Origin: Isoetes taiwanensis
Taxonomy: Eukaryota; Streptophyta; Lycopodiopsida; Isoetales; Isoetaceae
Reading direction: 5' to 3'
Assembly (NCBI GenBank): GCA_021234155.1
Contig: JAJEKV010000058.1
Location: 8,118,992-8,182,991, forward strand
DNA: 64,000 bases
Of the stretch, positions 9,970-20,389 are shown in pieces. Positions within the stretch are counted from its first letter, which is position 1, and the number at the start of each line of letters is the position of its first letter. Position numbers and translations under genes: made by a program. Below the pieces are notes generated by a model, which saw only the letters and a list, made by a program, of their open reading frames with translations, was not told where the DNA came from and did no database searches.

Positions 9970-12900
9970 ATGGCCGCTTCATCCTCTCAATCTGTAGAAA
10001 ACGATCTACAGGCTGCCCTTGAGAAATGGATTGGGGTTGAGAACGCTAGGCTCTTGTTGTTGAATAATGAGTTGCAACACCTGGAACTATCCGAGAAGAG
10101 GATGGGAGACGAGGGCGCCAAGAGCCTTGCAGAAGCTCTGGGAAAAGGGCAATGCAATTTGCAAAGTCTAAATCTCATTAGGAACCAGATTGGAGACGAG
10201 GGCGCCAAGAGCCTTGCAGAAGCTCTGGGAAAAGGGCAATGCAATTTGCAAAGTCTAAATCTCATTAGGAACCAGATTGGAGACGAGGGCGCCAAGAGCC
10301 TTGCAGAAGCTCGGGAAAAGGGGCAATGCAATTTGCAAAGTCTAGATCTCAGTTACAACGGGATTGGAGACGAGGGCGCCAAGAGCCTTGCAGAAGCTCT
10401 GGGAAAAGGGCAATGCAATTTGCAAAGTCTAAATCTCATTAGGAACCAGATTGGAGACGAGGGCGCCAAGAGCCTTGCAGAAGCTCTGGGAAAAGGGCAA
10501 TGCAATTTGCAAAGTCTAGATCTCCGTTACAACGGGATTGGAGACGAGGGCGCCAAGAGCCTTGCAGAAGCTCTGGGAAAAGGGCAATGCAATTTGCAAA
10601 GTCTAGATCTCAATTACAACAGGATTGGAGACGAGGGCGCCAAGAGCCTTGCAGAAGCTCTGGGAAAAGGGCAATGCAATTTGCAAAGTCTAAATCTCAT
10701 TAGCAACCAGATTGGAGACGAGGGCGCCAAGAGCTTGGCAAAAGCGCTCAAGATTATGCATTGGAAGCTTGATGAGCTCACGCTCAAGTCAAATCCCATA
10801 ACTAAAGTAGGACAGGTGGAAATGATAAATGGACTGAAGATGAATTTCAAGTTGAAGGTTTTGAGTTGCGATTGGGAATCATACTTGTTAAGAGCTGAAG
10901 CAGAGAATCTGATGAAACGCAATATGATCCTTTCAAGTAGTGGCCTTGTTGACCAACAAAAGGTATCTCCAAACACTGCCAAACTCTTTATATGTGGGGA
11001 TGCAGGTGTTGGCAAGTCAACAATCAGAAAGAGTTTGACTACAAATTCTATAATTCGAAGGCTGCAGTCACATCACCGTCATCCTACAGTAGGTATGGAC
11101 TTAACTACTATTCAATTTTCAAATCAACAATTGCAAATCTGTGATTTGGCTGGCCAGAAAGAATATCATGCATTCCACCATCTCTTTCTTAAAGGCTCTG
11201 ATAAGGATATTTTCCTAGTTGTATGTAAAGCACCTACATCAAATCTTGGCTATAGCTACCCACAATTTCAGTCAGCTCTTGACTACTGGCTTCGCTTCAT
11301 TGCATCCCATCGTCCCTCTTCTTCTCTTGCAAAACCAAAGGTCTTTATAGTTGTAAATTATTTTCGCAATTCCAGACCACATCCCAAGAATATGAATACA
11401 GATGCCTTTGAACTCATTAGTAATTACCTTCAAGTCTATTCCAATTTTTTGGATTTTAGTGATCCGCAACATAGTGTCTGGGGATTAATGGCCTTGGATC
11501 CTTCACAATTGAAGCCTCTAAAGCTTGAGCTCCAGCAAGCTTTGAGTAATCTTCTTCAACAAAGACCTCAAATTCCTCAAATATGTGGCCAAATAGTAAG
11601 TGAGCTCAAGAAAGTTTTTAAGGGCACTAAGATCAAACGTCTTCTTTGGTTCCGACGTTATCCAAAAGTTATTTCATTTTCAGAGTTTCAGTCTCTTTTG
11701 GGTAATTTAATTATCATGCACAAGATTCCAGAACAGTTGATAAGAGATGCAGCAGAGCATTTGTTTGATATGGGAGAACTAATCTACTTCAAAGACACAA
11801 GTGAGTTCATTATCTTAGACGTGCAATGGTTTGTTAGAGAAGTAATTGGAGTTTTCATCCAACCAACACCAACTTCAGAGCAACGAGATCATTTTGAATT
11901 ACTGGAGGTGAGAAGATCTCTTACGGAAGTATGTGAGGATACTTACTTCGATGCAATCATGAGTTGCTTGGAAAGATTAGGAGTGCTTTACAAATTCCAA
12001 GAAGAAAACAAACCTATGTCTGTATTGGTGCCTGCTCTTTTGAAGAACCCACTATCAGGTTGGCCAAAAAGTGAATTGGAGTTTTTCTATATTGGTCGCA
12101 GATATAGTTGCACTGAAAAGAAGCATATGTTGCTCCCTTCGGGAATATTCACTATGATGCAGGTCCAACTAAAGCAATCATACCCCAATCCTTACCACGT
12201 TGGAGATGGTTGGATAAGCTTCACAACAAAAAGTAGTGATATTACTTTTATCATAATAATAGGGGGTGAAAAGGATCATTGGACCGATCGTCATTGGATT
12301 GATATCATGCTAAGAGTTCCTTTGAACAAAAGAAAAAATCTAGAGGTAGCCAGAGAGTTTTTTGAAGTCAGAGATAAAGTCTTCAGTATATGTGCCTCAT
12401 CTACAGGTGTTTCATTAGATGAATTTGTGATACGGCCACAATCTATTCAGGAATTGGAAGTTTCAGCTGAATATGACGTTGCCTTATTTAGTTCAGTTAA
12501 AATTGAAGCTCAGAAAGGAGGATTCTTATGTTACCATACCTGGAATGCTCCAGAATTTGGTCAAGTTTCAAAAACAATTGTTTCAGAGCTTTTGTTTATT
12601 CAGGAATGGGAAGAGCATACAGAGAAAAATATGGAAAAACTTATGAAGTACATGGAAAGTGAGATTGAGAGTCTCGCATGCGGGCAGAAGGTCAACATTC
12701 CAGTTGTGAAATCAGTACGACCTCAGTTGTGCAAGGCCCGTACTTTCAATAGAATGGATTTGCTTTCTCACATGGATGATAAACTAAACTGGATTATAGA
12801 CAAACAGAATCAAATGGATGCTAAATCGGAAGCTAGACACGATGAAATATTGGAGAGGTTGGATAAACTTCAAAGTCATGCAAAAGAAATGGCAGATACA

Positions 12901-13494
12901 TTTCTACTAAAGTTATCTATTCTCATGGAAATGTCAGCAGCAACATTGCCATGCTTACCTTATTTCACTGATGAAAGCAATTGCATTCAAAAGCTAACAG
13001 CAGGATTTTTTGGGAAAACGTTTCGGTTACATCTATTATGTGAATCAAAGATGGGTGGTGGTCATCATATGATTCCAAATCAAAAGGGGATTAGCGTCAC
13101 AGTTCCAGCAGATTGGATGGTAGAATTTTCTCAGATCCTTGCACCTGCACTCACATGCATAGCTTTAACTGCTCGTGTTGCAGCAACCATAGCTGGTGTT
13201 TATGTTCCTGATGTTCCTACTAGTGTTCTTAACATCTTCACCCAAAGCACCGGAATTGGAGACATTGTCAAGTCCATGTTAACGCTTGATGGCTCATCTC
13301 CCTGTGACTTGTTGGGAAAATCTAGAAGTGATGGACAGCTTCGAAAGTTTTTTCAGTCATTGTTGCAGAAGGGAGAACTAGACATGGAGTCCACCTTCGG
13401 ACTTCAACATGTCATGTTCAAAGAAAAGGTAGCATGGGTATGTTCTAAACATGCAAAATCTGGCCAATCTTTGAATTCTAAAATTCAGTTTTAA
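9970..13494 (+). CDS. LRR-Roc-COR (ROCO family, TORNADO1-like) protein, intact
   Basis: A single uninterrupted exon encodes 1174 residues. Residues 46-277 hold eight LRRs of 29 residues (RI/NLRC type, GDEGAKSLAEALGKGQCNLQ). A Roc GTPase follows: P-loop GDAGVGKST at 343-351 and G3 motif DLAGQ at 392-396. The G4 position reads VVNYF (461-465) and not NKxD, so nucleotide specificity or activity is uncertain. The COR region (about 538-790) contains the typical L-D-x-Q-W-F block near 617-621. A coiled-coil stretch spans about 929-980, followed by a hydrophobic C-terminal region. No kinase domain is present, as in plant TORNADO1-type ROCO proteins and unlike LRRK2. The architecture suggests a cytosolic GTPase switch, possibly in immunity or development; the role is inference. 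The start follows a TATA-like element, and the first seven LRRs are near-identical in DNA. Confidence 0.88.
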   Translation: MAASSSQSVENDLQAALEKWIGVENARLLLLNNELQHLELSEKRMGDEGAKSLAEALGKGQCNLQSLNLIRNQIGDEGAKSLAEALGKGQCNLQSLNLIRNQIGDEGAKSLAEAREKGQCNLQSLDLSYNGIGDEGAKSLAEALGKGQCNLQSLNLIRNQIGDEGAKSLAEALGKGQCNLQSLDLRYNGIGDEGAKSLAEALGKGQCNLQSLDLNYNRIGDEGAKSLAEALGKGQCNLQSLNLISNQIGDEGAKSLAKALKIMHWKLDELTLKSNPITKVGQVEMINGLKMNFKLKVLSCDWESYLLRAEAENLMKRNMILSSSGLVDQQKVSPNTAKLFICGDAGVGKSTIRKSLTTNSIIRRLQSHHRHPTVGMDLTTIQFSNQQLQICDLAGQKEYHAFHHLFLKGSDKDIFLVVCKAPTSNLGYSYPQFQSALDYWLRFIASHRPSSSLAKPKVFIVVNYFRNSRPHPKNMNTDAFELISNYLQVYSNFLDFSDPQHSVWGLMALDPSQLKPLKLELQQALSNLLQQRPQIPQICGQIVSELKKVFKGTKIKRLLWFRRYPKVISFSEFQSLLGNLIIMHKIPEQLIRDAAEHLFDMGELIYFKDTSEFIILDVQWFVREVIGVFIQPTPTSEQRDHFELLEVRRSLTEVCEDTYFDAIMSCLERLGVLYKFQEENKPMSVLVPALLKNPLSGWPKSELEFFYIGRRYSCTEKKHMLLPSGIFTMMQVQLKQSYPNPYHVGDGWISFTTKSSDITFIIIIGGEKDHWTDRHWIDIMLRVPLNKRKNLEVAREFFEVRDKVFSICASSTGVSLDEFVIRPQSIQELEVSAEYDVALFSSVKIEAQKGGFLCYHTWNAPEFGQVSKTIVSELLFIQEWEEHTEKNMEKLMKYMESEIESLACGQKVNIPVVKSVRPQLCKARTFNRMDLLSHMDDKLNWIIDKQNQMDAKSEARHDEILERLDKLQSHAKEMADTFLLKLSILMEMSAATLPCLPYFTDESNCIQKLTAGFFGKTFRLHLLCESKMGGGHHMIPNQKGISVTVPADWMVEFSQILAPALTCIALTARVAATIAGVYVPDVPTSVLNIFTQSTGIGDIVKSMLTLDGSSPCDLLGKSRSDGQLRKFFQSLLQKGELDMESTFGLQHVMFKEKVAWVCSKHAKSGQSLNSKIQF
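10105..10800 (+). repeat. 87-bp coding repeats (LRR array)
   Basis: Eight head-to-tail 87-bp units start at GGAGACGAGGGCGCCAAGAG (10105, 10192, ...). Seven are nearly identical and the eighth is divergent. Changes between units cluster at the codons for the LxLxxN strand and the residues after it (LIRNQ, LSYNG, LRYNG, LNYNR, LISNQ). Near identity indicates recent expansion or gene conversion. Long open frames on the opposite strand here are artefacts of the repeat. Confidence 0.95.
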
Positions 13495-15959
13495 TGTCTA
13501 TCATGCATTCTACTATGTAATATAGGAGTAGCACTTGATGCGGTCAAATTAACATTGATACACATTTAATAACAAACTAGGGATGTAATCTTCCTTGAAT
13601 TGATTAGAATTGTGCAATTTAGTTTAAGTTTACACTCACTTTGAAAATTAACTTCTACTATAATTAGTACTCAAGCACTCATACCAATCTTGTTTTCTAT
13701 ATAAAATTAAGTCCTATCAAGTTCCAAGAATTACTGAAATGTGACACTCAAGCTATTGTTACATACAACTGCATAAACTGACACATATGTATAAATTTGA
13801 TAGGGTCAAAGTTGCTATTTGTACTACTAAATGAAAATCTAAATTCTTACATTCCAATTATATTTCTTGCAATTTGTGGTACATATGCAATGTATAGATT
13901 ACCATCTATACATTTTATTTAAACTTCTTGGCTACAGGTTTTACCCTCTCACATTATTGCCATCAATTAAAAATGCATGAATTTATAGGGGAACTAGTAA
14001 TGGTGCCCAGTGTTGCTAGGCATAAGTTGAGAGTTGTAAATGTTTTGGGATGCATGCAGTAATAATCCAACGTTTGTAACTTTTTACCATAATAAAACTT
14101 TCCAAAATTTAACAACATTTAAAAGAAACCTAGCTCCTTCATGTTAGATAGTGTTGGATAGAGATAATGAGGGGCTTTGAGTAGAACAATCTTTGTAACT
14201 TTTGAAGGACCTTGTTATCTTCAGTGTGTCTTCACTCTTTCGTGTCCTTGTCATACAGCAAATGCACATCTGCCTCCCTTATTTCAAATTCATAGCATAC
14301 ATGATATGAGAGCTCAAGTTTGGCACCTAACTATGAATGAAGAAAGACTCTTTGTTGTGTAGTATACACGATAGGAGGGCTAGAGTTTAGCATCTGCCTC
14401 CTTTATTTCAATTCGTAGTATACATGATATGAGGGCTCAAGTTTAGCACCTATCTGTGAATGAAAAAATATTCTTTGTTTTGTAGTATACACGATAGGAG
14501 GGCTAGAGTTTAGCATCTGTCACTGAAGAGAAAGACTATTTGAAGAAAGTCTATTTGTTGGGGTTGAGAACTTATAATCTATACATGTGTTGGGTTTAAC
14601 AATATATTAACTTTGTCCCTTATTGTTTTTTTATGTTTCATTTGATATTAAAAGTCCGGGCTTGTTTTTTTGTTCGTGGTAAAGTGGACTTCAATTGAAT
14701 ATCGTGGATAAGCTTCTAATTATTTCGTTTGGTATTTGGGGACCGTATTTCACGCATGGTTTTGTCTAGATTTCGAGGTTATATTGTATGCAAAACCGTA
14801 GTCAGACTGTATTTTTTGAGTGATTTGAGGTGCTTGCTGGCCAGTCAAAGGAGCATTCCAAAATTGGCCTTGGGATGTGTTCTTTTTTGTGGTTTGTATG
14901 CCATGGTTTGAGAATGGAAGGATAAGAATGCATGCCCCTTTCTTCTTTGGGCAGGGGTGGCTTTGCAGGCAAGGGTTCCGGTTGAAGCTCATTCAGTTCC
15001 GATGAAGCTCATTCAGTTCTTGAAAGTACCGCCTATGGCGGATGAAATCTGCTTTGGATGCTGCGAAATGGCGAATCTTCTTCTGACGCAGAGATGGAAA
15101 GGGTTCTATGCCTATTAACGTGATTCTGCAAAGCTCTTTGCTTCAATTTCTAATTTCTGACAAATTATTGCTACACAAATATATCAGTGGTGGTTTAGAG
15201 TAGATTGGCTTTGTTCCTTAGCACTCGAAAGGGAGTACAGGGAATTACTTGTCTCAGGGACAAAAAGAGGCGTCATCGATCTGCTTAGTTTAGATTTGGG
15301 TTATTTACTTAGATGGAATTAGAGGGGTTCTGGTGAGGCCGGCATGGCCTGGAGGTTCGAATCCTCCAGCCCTGGTGTCAGCAGTTGTCTCTGTGTGTTT
15401 GCAGGTAGATCAGGCGCTGCAGGATGATGTGAGCAGTTGTGCCATTTGCTGCTGCCACTTGCCGTTGTGATGACTTAAGAATCCATGCTTTGGCCTCCCC
15501 TCATTTGTGCGCACTGCCTATGGGCGCTGTATTAGAAATCATCAAACACAAATGGGGCCATCTGGGGCGAGACAAGGGCTGCCTGAAGACTTGCAACCAT
15601 ATCTGGGTGTTTGGGGCAAGGATTGAAGGTGGATATTAGAAGGTCGGTGTGGACTCAGAATGCCGGAGTAGAATGCCCACACACCATTGCTTTTTTCATT
15701 TTTCAAGTAGGTTTCTTGCTCCCCCTTCGGTTTAGACCATTGGAAGTGGCTGGCAAATTCTTGATGAAAAAATTAATGGCCTTTGATTTGGTATAAAACA
15801 CAAAATATTCCAGTGATCAATGGTCATAAAAAAAAGATGTGGAATTTCGTGTGCAGGGATAAAATCCGGGAACGGGAAAAAACGCTATAAGAAAATAAAA
15901 TTAAGGATGGATAAGAAATAAATAAAATTGTGGACCAACTAATTCAAGGAGTGCATATC
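13495..15959. other. Non-coding DNA between the LRR-Roc-COR gene and the duplicated segment
   Basis: No supported gene. AATAAA at 14091 is the first clear poly(A) signal after the stop at 13494, rather far for a 3' UTR. A tandem duplication of a ~124-bp unit spans 14267-14513 (repeated GTATACACGATAGGAGGGCT). A tRNA T-arm-like hairpin occurs at 15351-15367. Confidence 0.5.
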
Positions 15960-16480
15960 ACTCATATATAATTCAGTTTCATTTTTTGTTTGACGCTATT
16001 TATTTGATGGTATTTTGTTTGAAGCATCCTACTGCTGACACGTATGTGCAAACAAAGTTTTAGGGGAAGAATGCTTTGAATTTTTTAACTCCATGACTTG
16101 TGGCATTTATGATATGCACTTATGGTGCATTTATGGCGGCTAGAAAAATACAGTGACCCAATATTCACGGCCTTTTCCCTTTCGTGCTCTGCTCTGGCTA
16201 TGGCAGATCAAACTCCAATGCTGGTAACTTAGTGGTCTTAGATATGGCTGGGCCGGCCAAGTTTGATGAGAAAACGGGAGATTAGTACCCCTTTCGACTG
16301 CTGTAGCATGGCTATGGCTGAGCATCAACGGCACAGAAATAGAATCCGGCCCACAAAAAATGCAGGTGTTAGGAAACATTTGGCGGTCGCCGGCCAGATA
16401 TGGAACACGACAAATTACGAAGGAAAGTAAAAAAACAAAGTAAACTGTATCAGAAAAGATTTAAGAAGAAGATATGGATC

Positions 16481-16488
16481 TATATAAA
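16481..16488 (+). promoter_or_regulatory. TATA box of GH25 copy 1
   Basis: TATATAAA lies 16 bp before the first ATG (16497) and 46 bp before the next in-frame ATG (16527). The latter is the more natural start for this TATA position. It is conserved in copy 2 at 23650. Confidence 0.5.
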
Positions 16489-16496
16489 GCGTTGAA

Positions 16497-17282
16497 ATGG
16501 AGCAAATCCGCCATACCTATTCATCGATGGAGTTTCTGAAATGCGGCAAGAAAAGCAAGATCAGCGATACCTATTCGGCGATGGAATTTCTAAAATGCGG
16601 CAAGAAAAGCAAGATCTGCCATACCTATTCGGCGATGGAGTTTCTGGTAATTGCTGTGATAGTTAGCGCGCTTCTTTCAGGGGCATTCCAATACCGAGCG
16701 GCGTTCCGGGCATGAACGTTAGCTCTCACCAGGGCGCCGTTAACTGGAAAACGGCGTATGCGAATGGGGCTCAGTTTGCCTATGTTAAGGCCACCGAGGG
16801 CGCCTCTTACACCAACCCCTACTTTGCCCAACAATATGTTGGTTCTTATAACGTTGGTATGATCCATGATGCCTACCACTTTGCCCGCCCCGACACCTCT
16901 GGCGGTGCCTCCCAGGCTTCATTCTTTCTCGCCCACGGTGGTCGCTGGTCCTCTGATGGTCTCACCCTCCCTGGCGCCCTTGATATCGAATGTAACCCCT
17001 CCTGCGGCTCCTCCTGCACTCGTGCCCAAAAGTGCTATAGCCTCCATGGCTGCCTGGATCCGCGCATTTGTTGATACTTACAAGAGCTCTATTGGAGTGT
17101 ATCCTGTTATCTATACTACTACCGACTGGTATACCACGTGTGTTGGCACATATGGCGACTTCGGTGCTACGTGCCCCCTCTGGATTACTGCATACCGTTC
17201 CAATGTTGGTACCGGACCAGATTTTGCCCACAACAGATCGATGAGAAAGCTCTGCAGATCGATGATCGCAGAGGGTAAATGA
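16497..17282 (+). pseudogene. GH25 muramidase (lysozyme-like) pseudogene, copy 1
   Basis: GH25 enzymes cleave peptidoglycan between MurNAc and GlcNAc. From about 16690 the frame reads GIPIPSGVPGMNVSSHQGAV, then QFAYVKATEG, YHFARP, and LDIE at 16979-16990, the family's D-x-E active-site strand. Another frame then gives SSIGVYPVIYTTTDWY and CPLWITAYRSN. Upstream, MEFLVIAVIVSALLSGA looks like a secretion signal but is one base out of frame with the domain. A second frameshift lies near 17035. The usual catalytic-site Asp before V-S-S-H-Q-G is Asn. The normal C-terminal W-Q-Y block is missing. The central frameshift recurs in copies 2 and 3 and the signal/domain offset in copy 2, so inactivation predates duplication or is a systematic sequence error. 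The family is mostly bacterial, phage and fungal, so transfer into the plant is likely. Confidence 0.8.
16527..16650 (+). repeat. 54-bp in-frame repeat at the GH25 5' end
   Basis: ATGGA(G/A)TTTCT(G/A) recurs at 16527, 16581 and 16635, exactly 54 bp apart. Each unit encodes 18 residues (MEFLKCGKKSKISDTYSA). The last unit leads into the hydrophobic signal-like segment. The array offers three alternative in-frame starts and is conserved in copy 2 (23696-23820). Confidence 0.85.
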
Positions 17283-17287
17283 GCTAC

Positions 17288-17540
17288 CTCTGCTGCCCCT
17301 CATGCTTTGCAGAGCTGCTATTGCCGACACCATGGCACATTTCTCTTCCAAAAATGGATTGAATCCAGCTCCACCATATTGAGGAGGCAAATTTTGATTC
17401 ATAGGGAAGCTGTTTTTCATATCCCATGGATGAAAAAATACCCTGCTCTCATCCCCTGTTTGATCGAACATTATAAACTGTTTCTCGCTGGGTAAATGGC
17501 CCCAACGATTTATCATCTGGGGCGGCAGATTTTCAAGCAT
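17288..17540 (-). CDS. First exon of an unrecognised plant gene, copy 1
   Basis: On the minus strand an ATG at 17540 opens MLENLPPQMIN, then LPSEKQFIMFDQTGDESRVF, PPQYGGAGFNPFLEEK and SAIAALQSM. The frame ends at a possible donor CAGAG/GTAGCT at 17288. It is protein-like, low in rare residues, and almost identical in copies 2 and 3. The F-D-Q-T/S-G-x-x-x-R motif is reminiscent of short plant proteins of unknown function, but I cannot name the family. It faces the GH25 pseudogene tail to tail. Beyond 17288 the frame runs into antisense GH25 sequence, so the remaining exons are missing or this is a truncated gene. Confidence 0.45.
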
Positions 17541-20389
17541 TAATTTTGGTATTTAATATAATGTACTATCTTCAATTCAATTCTTTTGCAGTTAAGTTGT
17601 TTGGGAATAATAAGGATTTTTTTAGTTTCGTTCGTTTCCATTTGGTTTTATCTCTGAAGTCCTATGACACCATATAGCCAACATAATGTGTATATGGTAC
17701 ACAGTTTGGTGGTATCTATGGAGAAAAATTGGGATCCTCGATTAACCTAATTATTATACAGGCATTTCCACCCTATTACACATTAATCAATCCTACGGAA
17801 AAATAGCAAATCATCTCAATAGATGATGCAAGATTACTTGACCTCTAAAGCCCCACTCTAAACAAGTAATAAAGTCAGAAAACCCTTCATTAATATTCCT
17901 GATTAGTCTGCGCTATTCATTGAGAATGCATCCATGTCTTACAAGCGTAAGTTCTTAAACATTTAAAAGTTGTCTCCTTTGTTGAAAATGTTGGTCATTT
18001 GGAGAGGAGACACTAGAAGTATACAGAAAGAGAAGAACGACTCCAGCTTCTTAGAATTCTGAATTTGAAATACTTTTCTTTCAACATTTCCATTTTGTAT
18101 CATGCGCTAGATCAGTTTGCTCTTGCAAAAGACCGATCGATTTTTCTATTTTTTTTCCCTCCTCATTCAAACCTAAATTGTAGAAACAATAGGGGCTTAG
18201 AATTTCTGTAGTGATGATGATCGCCTATGCAGAGTAAGGCATTTGCATGATTTACCACCAGATCAGAGAGAAAAATGCACGATTCTGCAAATATAAACTC
18301 AGAAATAAGAATTGAACTGTAGAAATGCAAAAACCAAATCCATTAAAATGATGTCTGATCACGGGAAAAAAACTTACAAATATCAAGATCTATGGCGGAC
18401 TTTGTCGAAATCCAAAAAAGGACTTCTCGACATTTGGGGGCAGAGATCCGGGCTTCCCTGTGGCCGGATCATAGTAATATAATCGATTCAATAATCTAGT
18501 TACAGAGGAGATGCAGAATAGATCGTATGCATTTGTGAAAAATCCCATTCCGGCAATCATTATGGCATTGAAATGGTATAGCTGCGTGTTCGCCCTGTTC
18601 CAATGCTTTAAGAACCTGACACCTTGATCTGCGATTCCCTTTGTAGCTTACATAAATTGTTTCCATCGAACGATTTTGCCCACTAGCTCGTCTCTTCTTT
18701 ACTTAAACCCAATGGCTACTGCCTCCAAGACATATAATTTGTCTTTCTTTATTATATACACAGTAAGTATATAGATGATCTGTGTCTTTTCAGTTAAAGA
18801 TGTAAAATAAAATGGTAGGAAAAAAGCATTTATACAGAATAGATGCCATTTTTTATTTCAAGATTATCACTAGATGCAAAAGTTTTCCTTTTAAACTTAC
18901 CAGATGCTGTCTATCTGTGCAGGGTATCTAATTTCCAAAGGATCATACATTGAGCAGAGCCAATAATCGTGCTGGACAATATTGCATGAAGAACCATCTC
19001 CATGATGTATATCATAAATTTGTTCTTACCATATGGAAAGATATTGGGTTATTAATGGGTCATGTTTTATTCATATGCATTTTGAATAACCATTTTGCAT
19101 AGATAGACAGACTGAGCCACTCTCCTTCAAACTAGCTTGCTCGAATATTGCGAAGGGAAATGGCCATGATTGTCTGCAGGCCTCTGGGTCTAACCACAGG
19201 GGAATTAATTTGAACAACCTCGACATGTTTTCTCGTGCATTCTCGACTCGCAAGTCGAGAATCCCCTAGCCAGCCAATTCTTCTGTGTCTGGTCGCAGGT
19301 GCCTCGACCCACACAAGGCCCCCAAAATTGAACCAATATGATTTTTTTCTTATGGTTTATTGGTGAAAACTAAATCCATAAATCAGTACATGTTAGTGGG
19401 TTCAAAAGTTTACAAACCATATCTAGTTATCTAATATGGTTCATCAATATATCTTTCTAAGGTGATAAGCCAACATTGTTTTGTGATATGGTATTGGAAC
19501 ATGGCAATTTTAATTGGTCTCTATAACAACTTAAACTATATGATATATATTATCGTTTAGCATATCACGTTTAGTAGACTGGTATTTGATCACATCTATC
19601 TTCTTCAGTATATTGACATGGTAATTTTAAGTGTATAATTATCATGATGCTTTATAGTGGTTACTTATCATGATGCTTTACATTGATTAATCACCAATAC
19701 ATAACGTGGTGAATATATTTGGTTTAAATATACTAATATGACTTTTTTTACCCTATCTTTCTCCATGGTACTAAAATGTAATCATTTCAGGTAGTTTTTC
19801 TAGCAACTTAAAATGTATGATACGAACTAATACTTAATATATCAAGTTTAATGGAATGGTACTTGATCTCATCTATCTTCCGTGGTCTATTGACTTGGTA
19901 AATTATTCGAATATTTTGTAGTAATTAATGGACAACAAATAACGTGGCAAATTGACATAGTTTAGTATGCTTTTTTTTTAATGATTTCAAATAGTTAATC
20001 AATATGATTTTGAAACGATATATGCATAACTAGTTTTTTAACGTATATGATATTTAATAGTGCTTCATATGCAAAATTTATTTATACAATATTGGAGCAT
20101 GGTTAAATATCACAATAAACTTAAATGCTTTGAAACATGCTTGATTGCAAAATATGCAGTTGTATGTAATGATTATTCGTTAAAAAGTTTCACTATATAG
20201 GACAATCTTACTTCGGCATTGATCATTGTTTTTTATTAGGAAGAGTGAGACAGAATTTGAAGCACAATGTTCAAATTGATCTTTTTTTTAATTTTAAAAT
20301 ATGGTCTTATATATAACAGCAAATGCAAAACGGCAATAGTCTCATCTTCCAATACCTCCTTGGAGAGTTTGAAGATTAGCATGAGGATG
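17541..20389. other. Duplicated non-coding DNA of copy 1
   Basis: Very AT-rich, without supported genes. It aligns almost base for base with 30760-33615 and 44101-46936. A perfect 10-bp-stem hairpin (ATTCTCGACT/AGTCGAGAAT, loop CGCA) sits at 19239-19262 and is conserved in the other copies. A purine/pyrimidine-rich block with poly-T occurs near 20283. Confidence 0.6.

Noticed and set aside
9987-11015. Long minus-strand open frames opposite the LRR array (9987-10331 and 10614-11015)
   Set aside because: They are the complement of the 87-bp repeats, which have no stop in that frame; the plus frame has clear domains.
15351-15367. tRNA-like T-arm with a perfect GGTTCGAATCC B box
   Set aside because: No D-arm, anticodon arm or matching acceptor stem; the A-box-like sequence is only about 11 bp upstream, too close for a tRNA or tRNA-derived SINE.
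16962-17540. 192-residue minus-strand frame at GH25 copy 1 and its equivalents in copies 2 and 3
   Set aside because: Only the first ~84 codons look like a gene; the rest is antisense to the GH25 domain.
17551-17560. TATATTAAAT as TATA box of the minus-strand exon
   Set aside because: It lies about 10 bp before the ATG, too near to direct a start site upstream of it.
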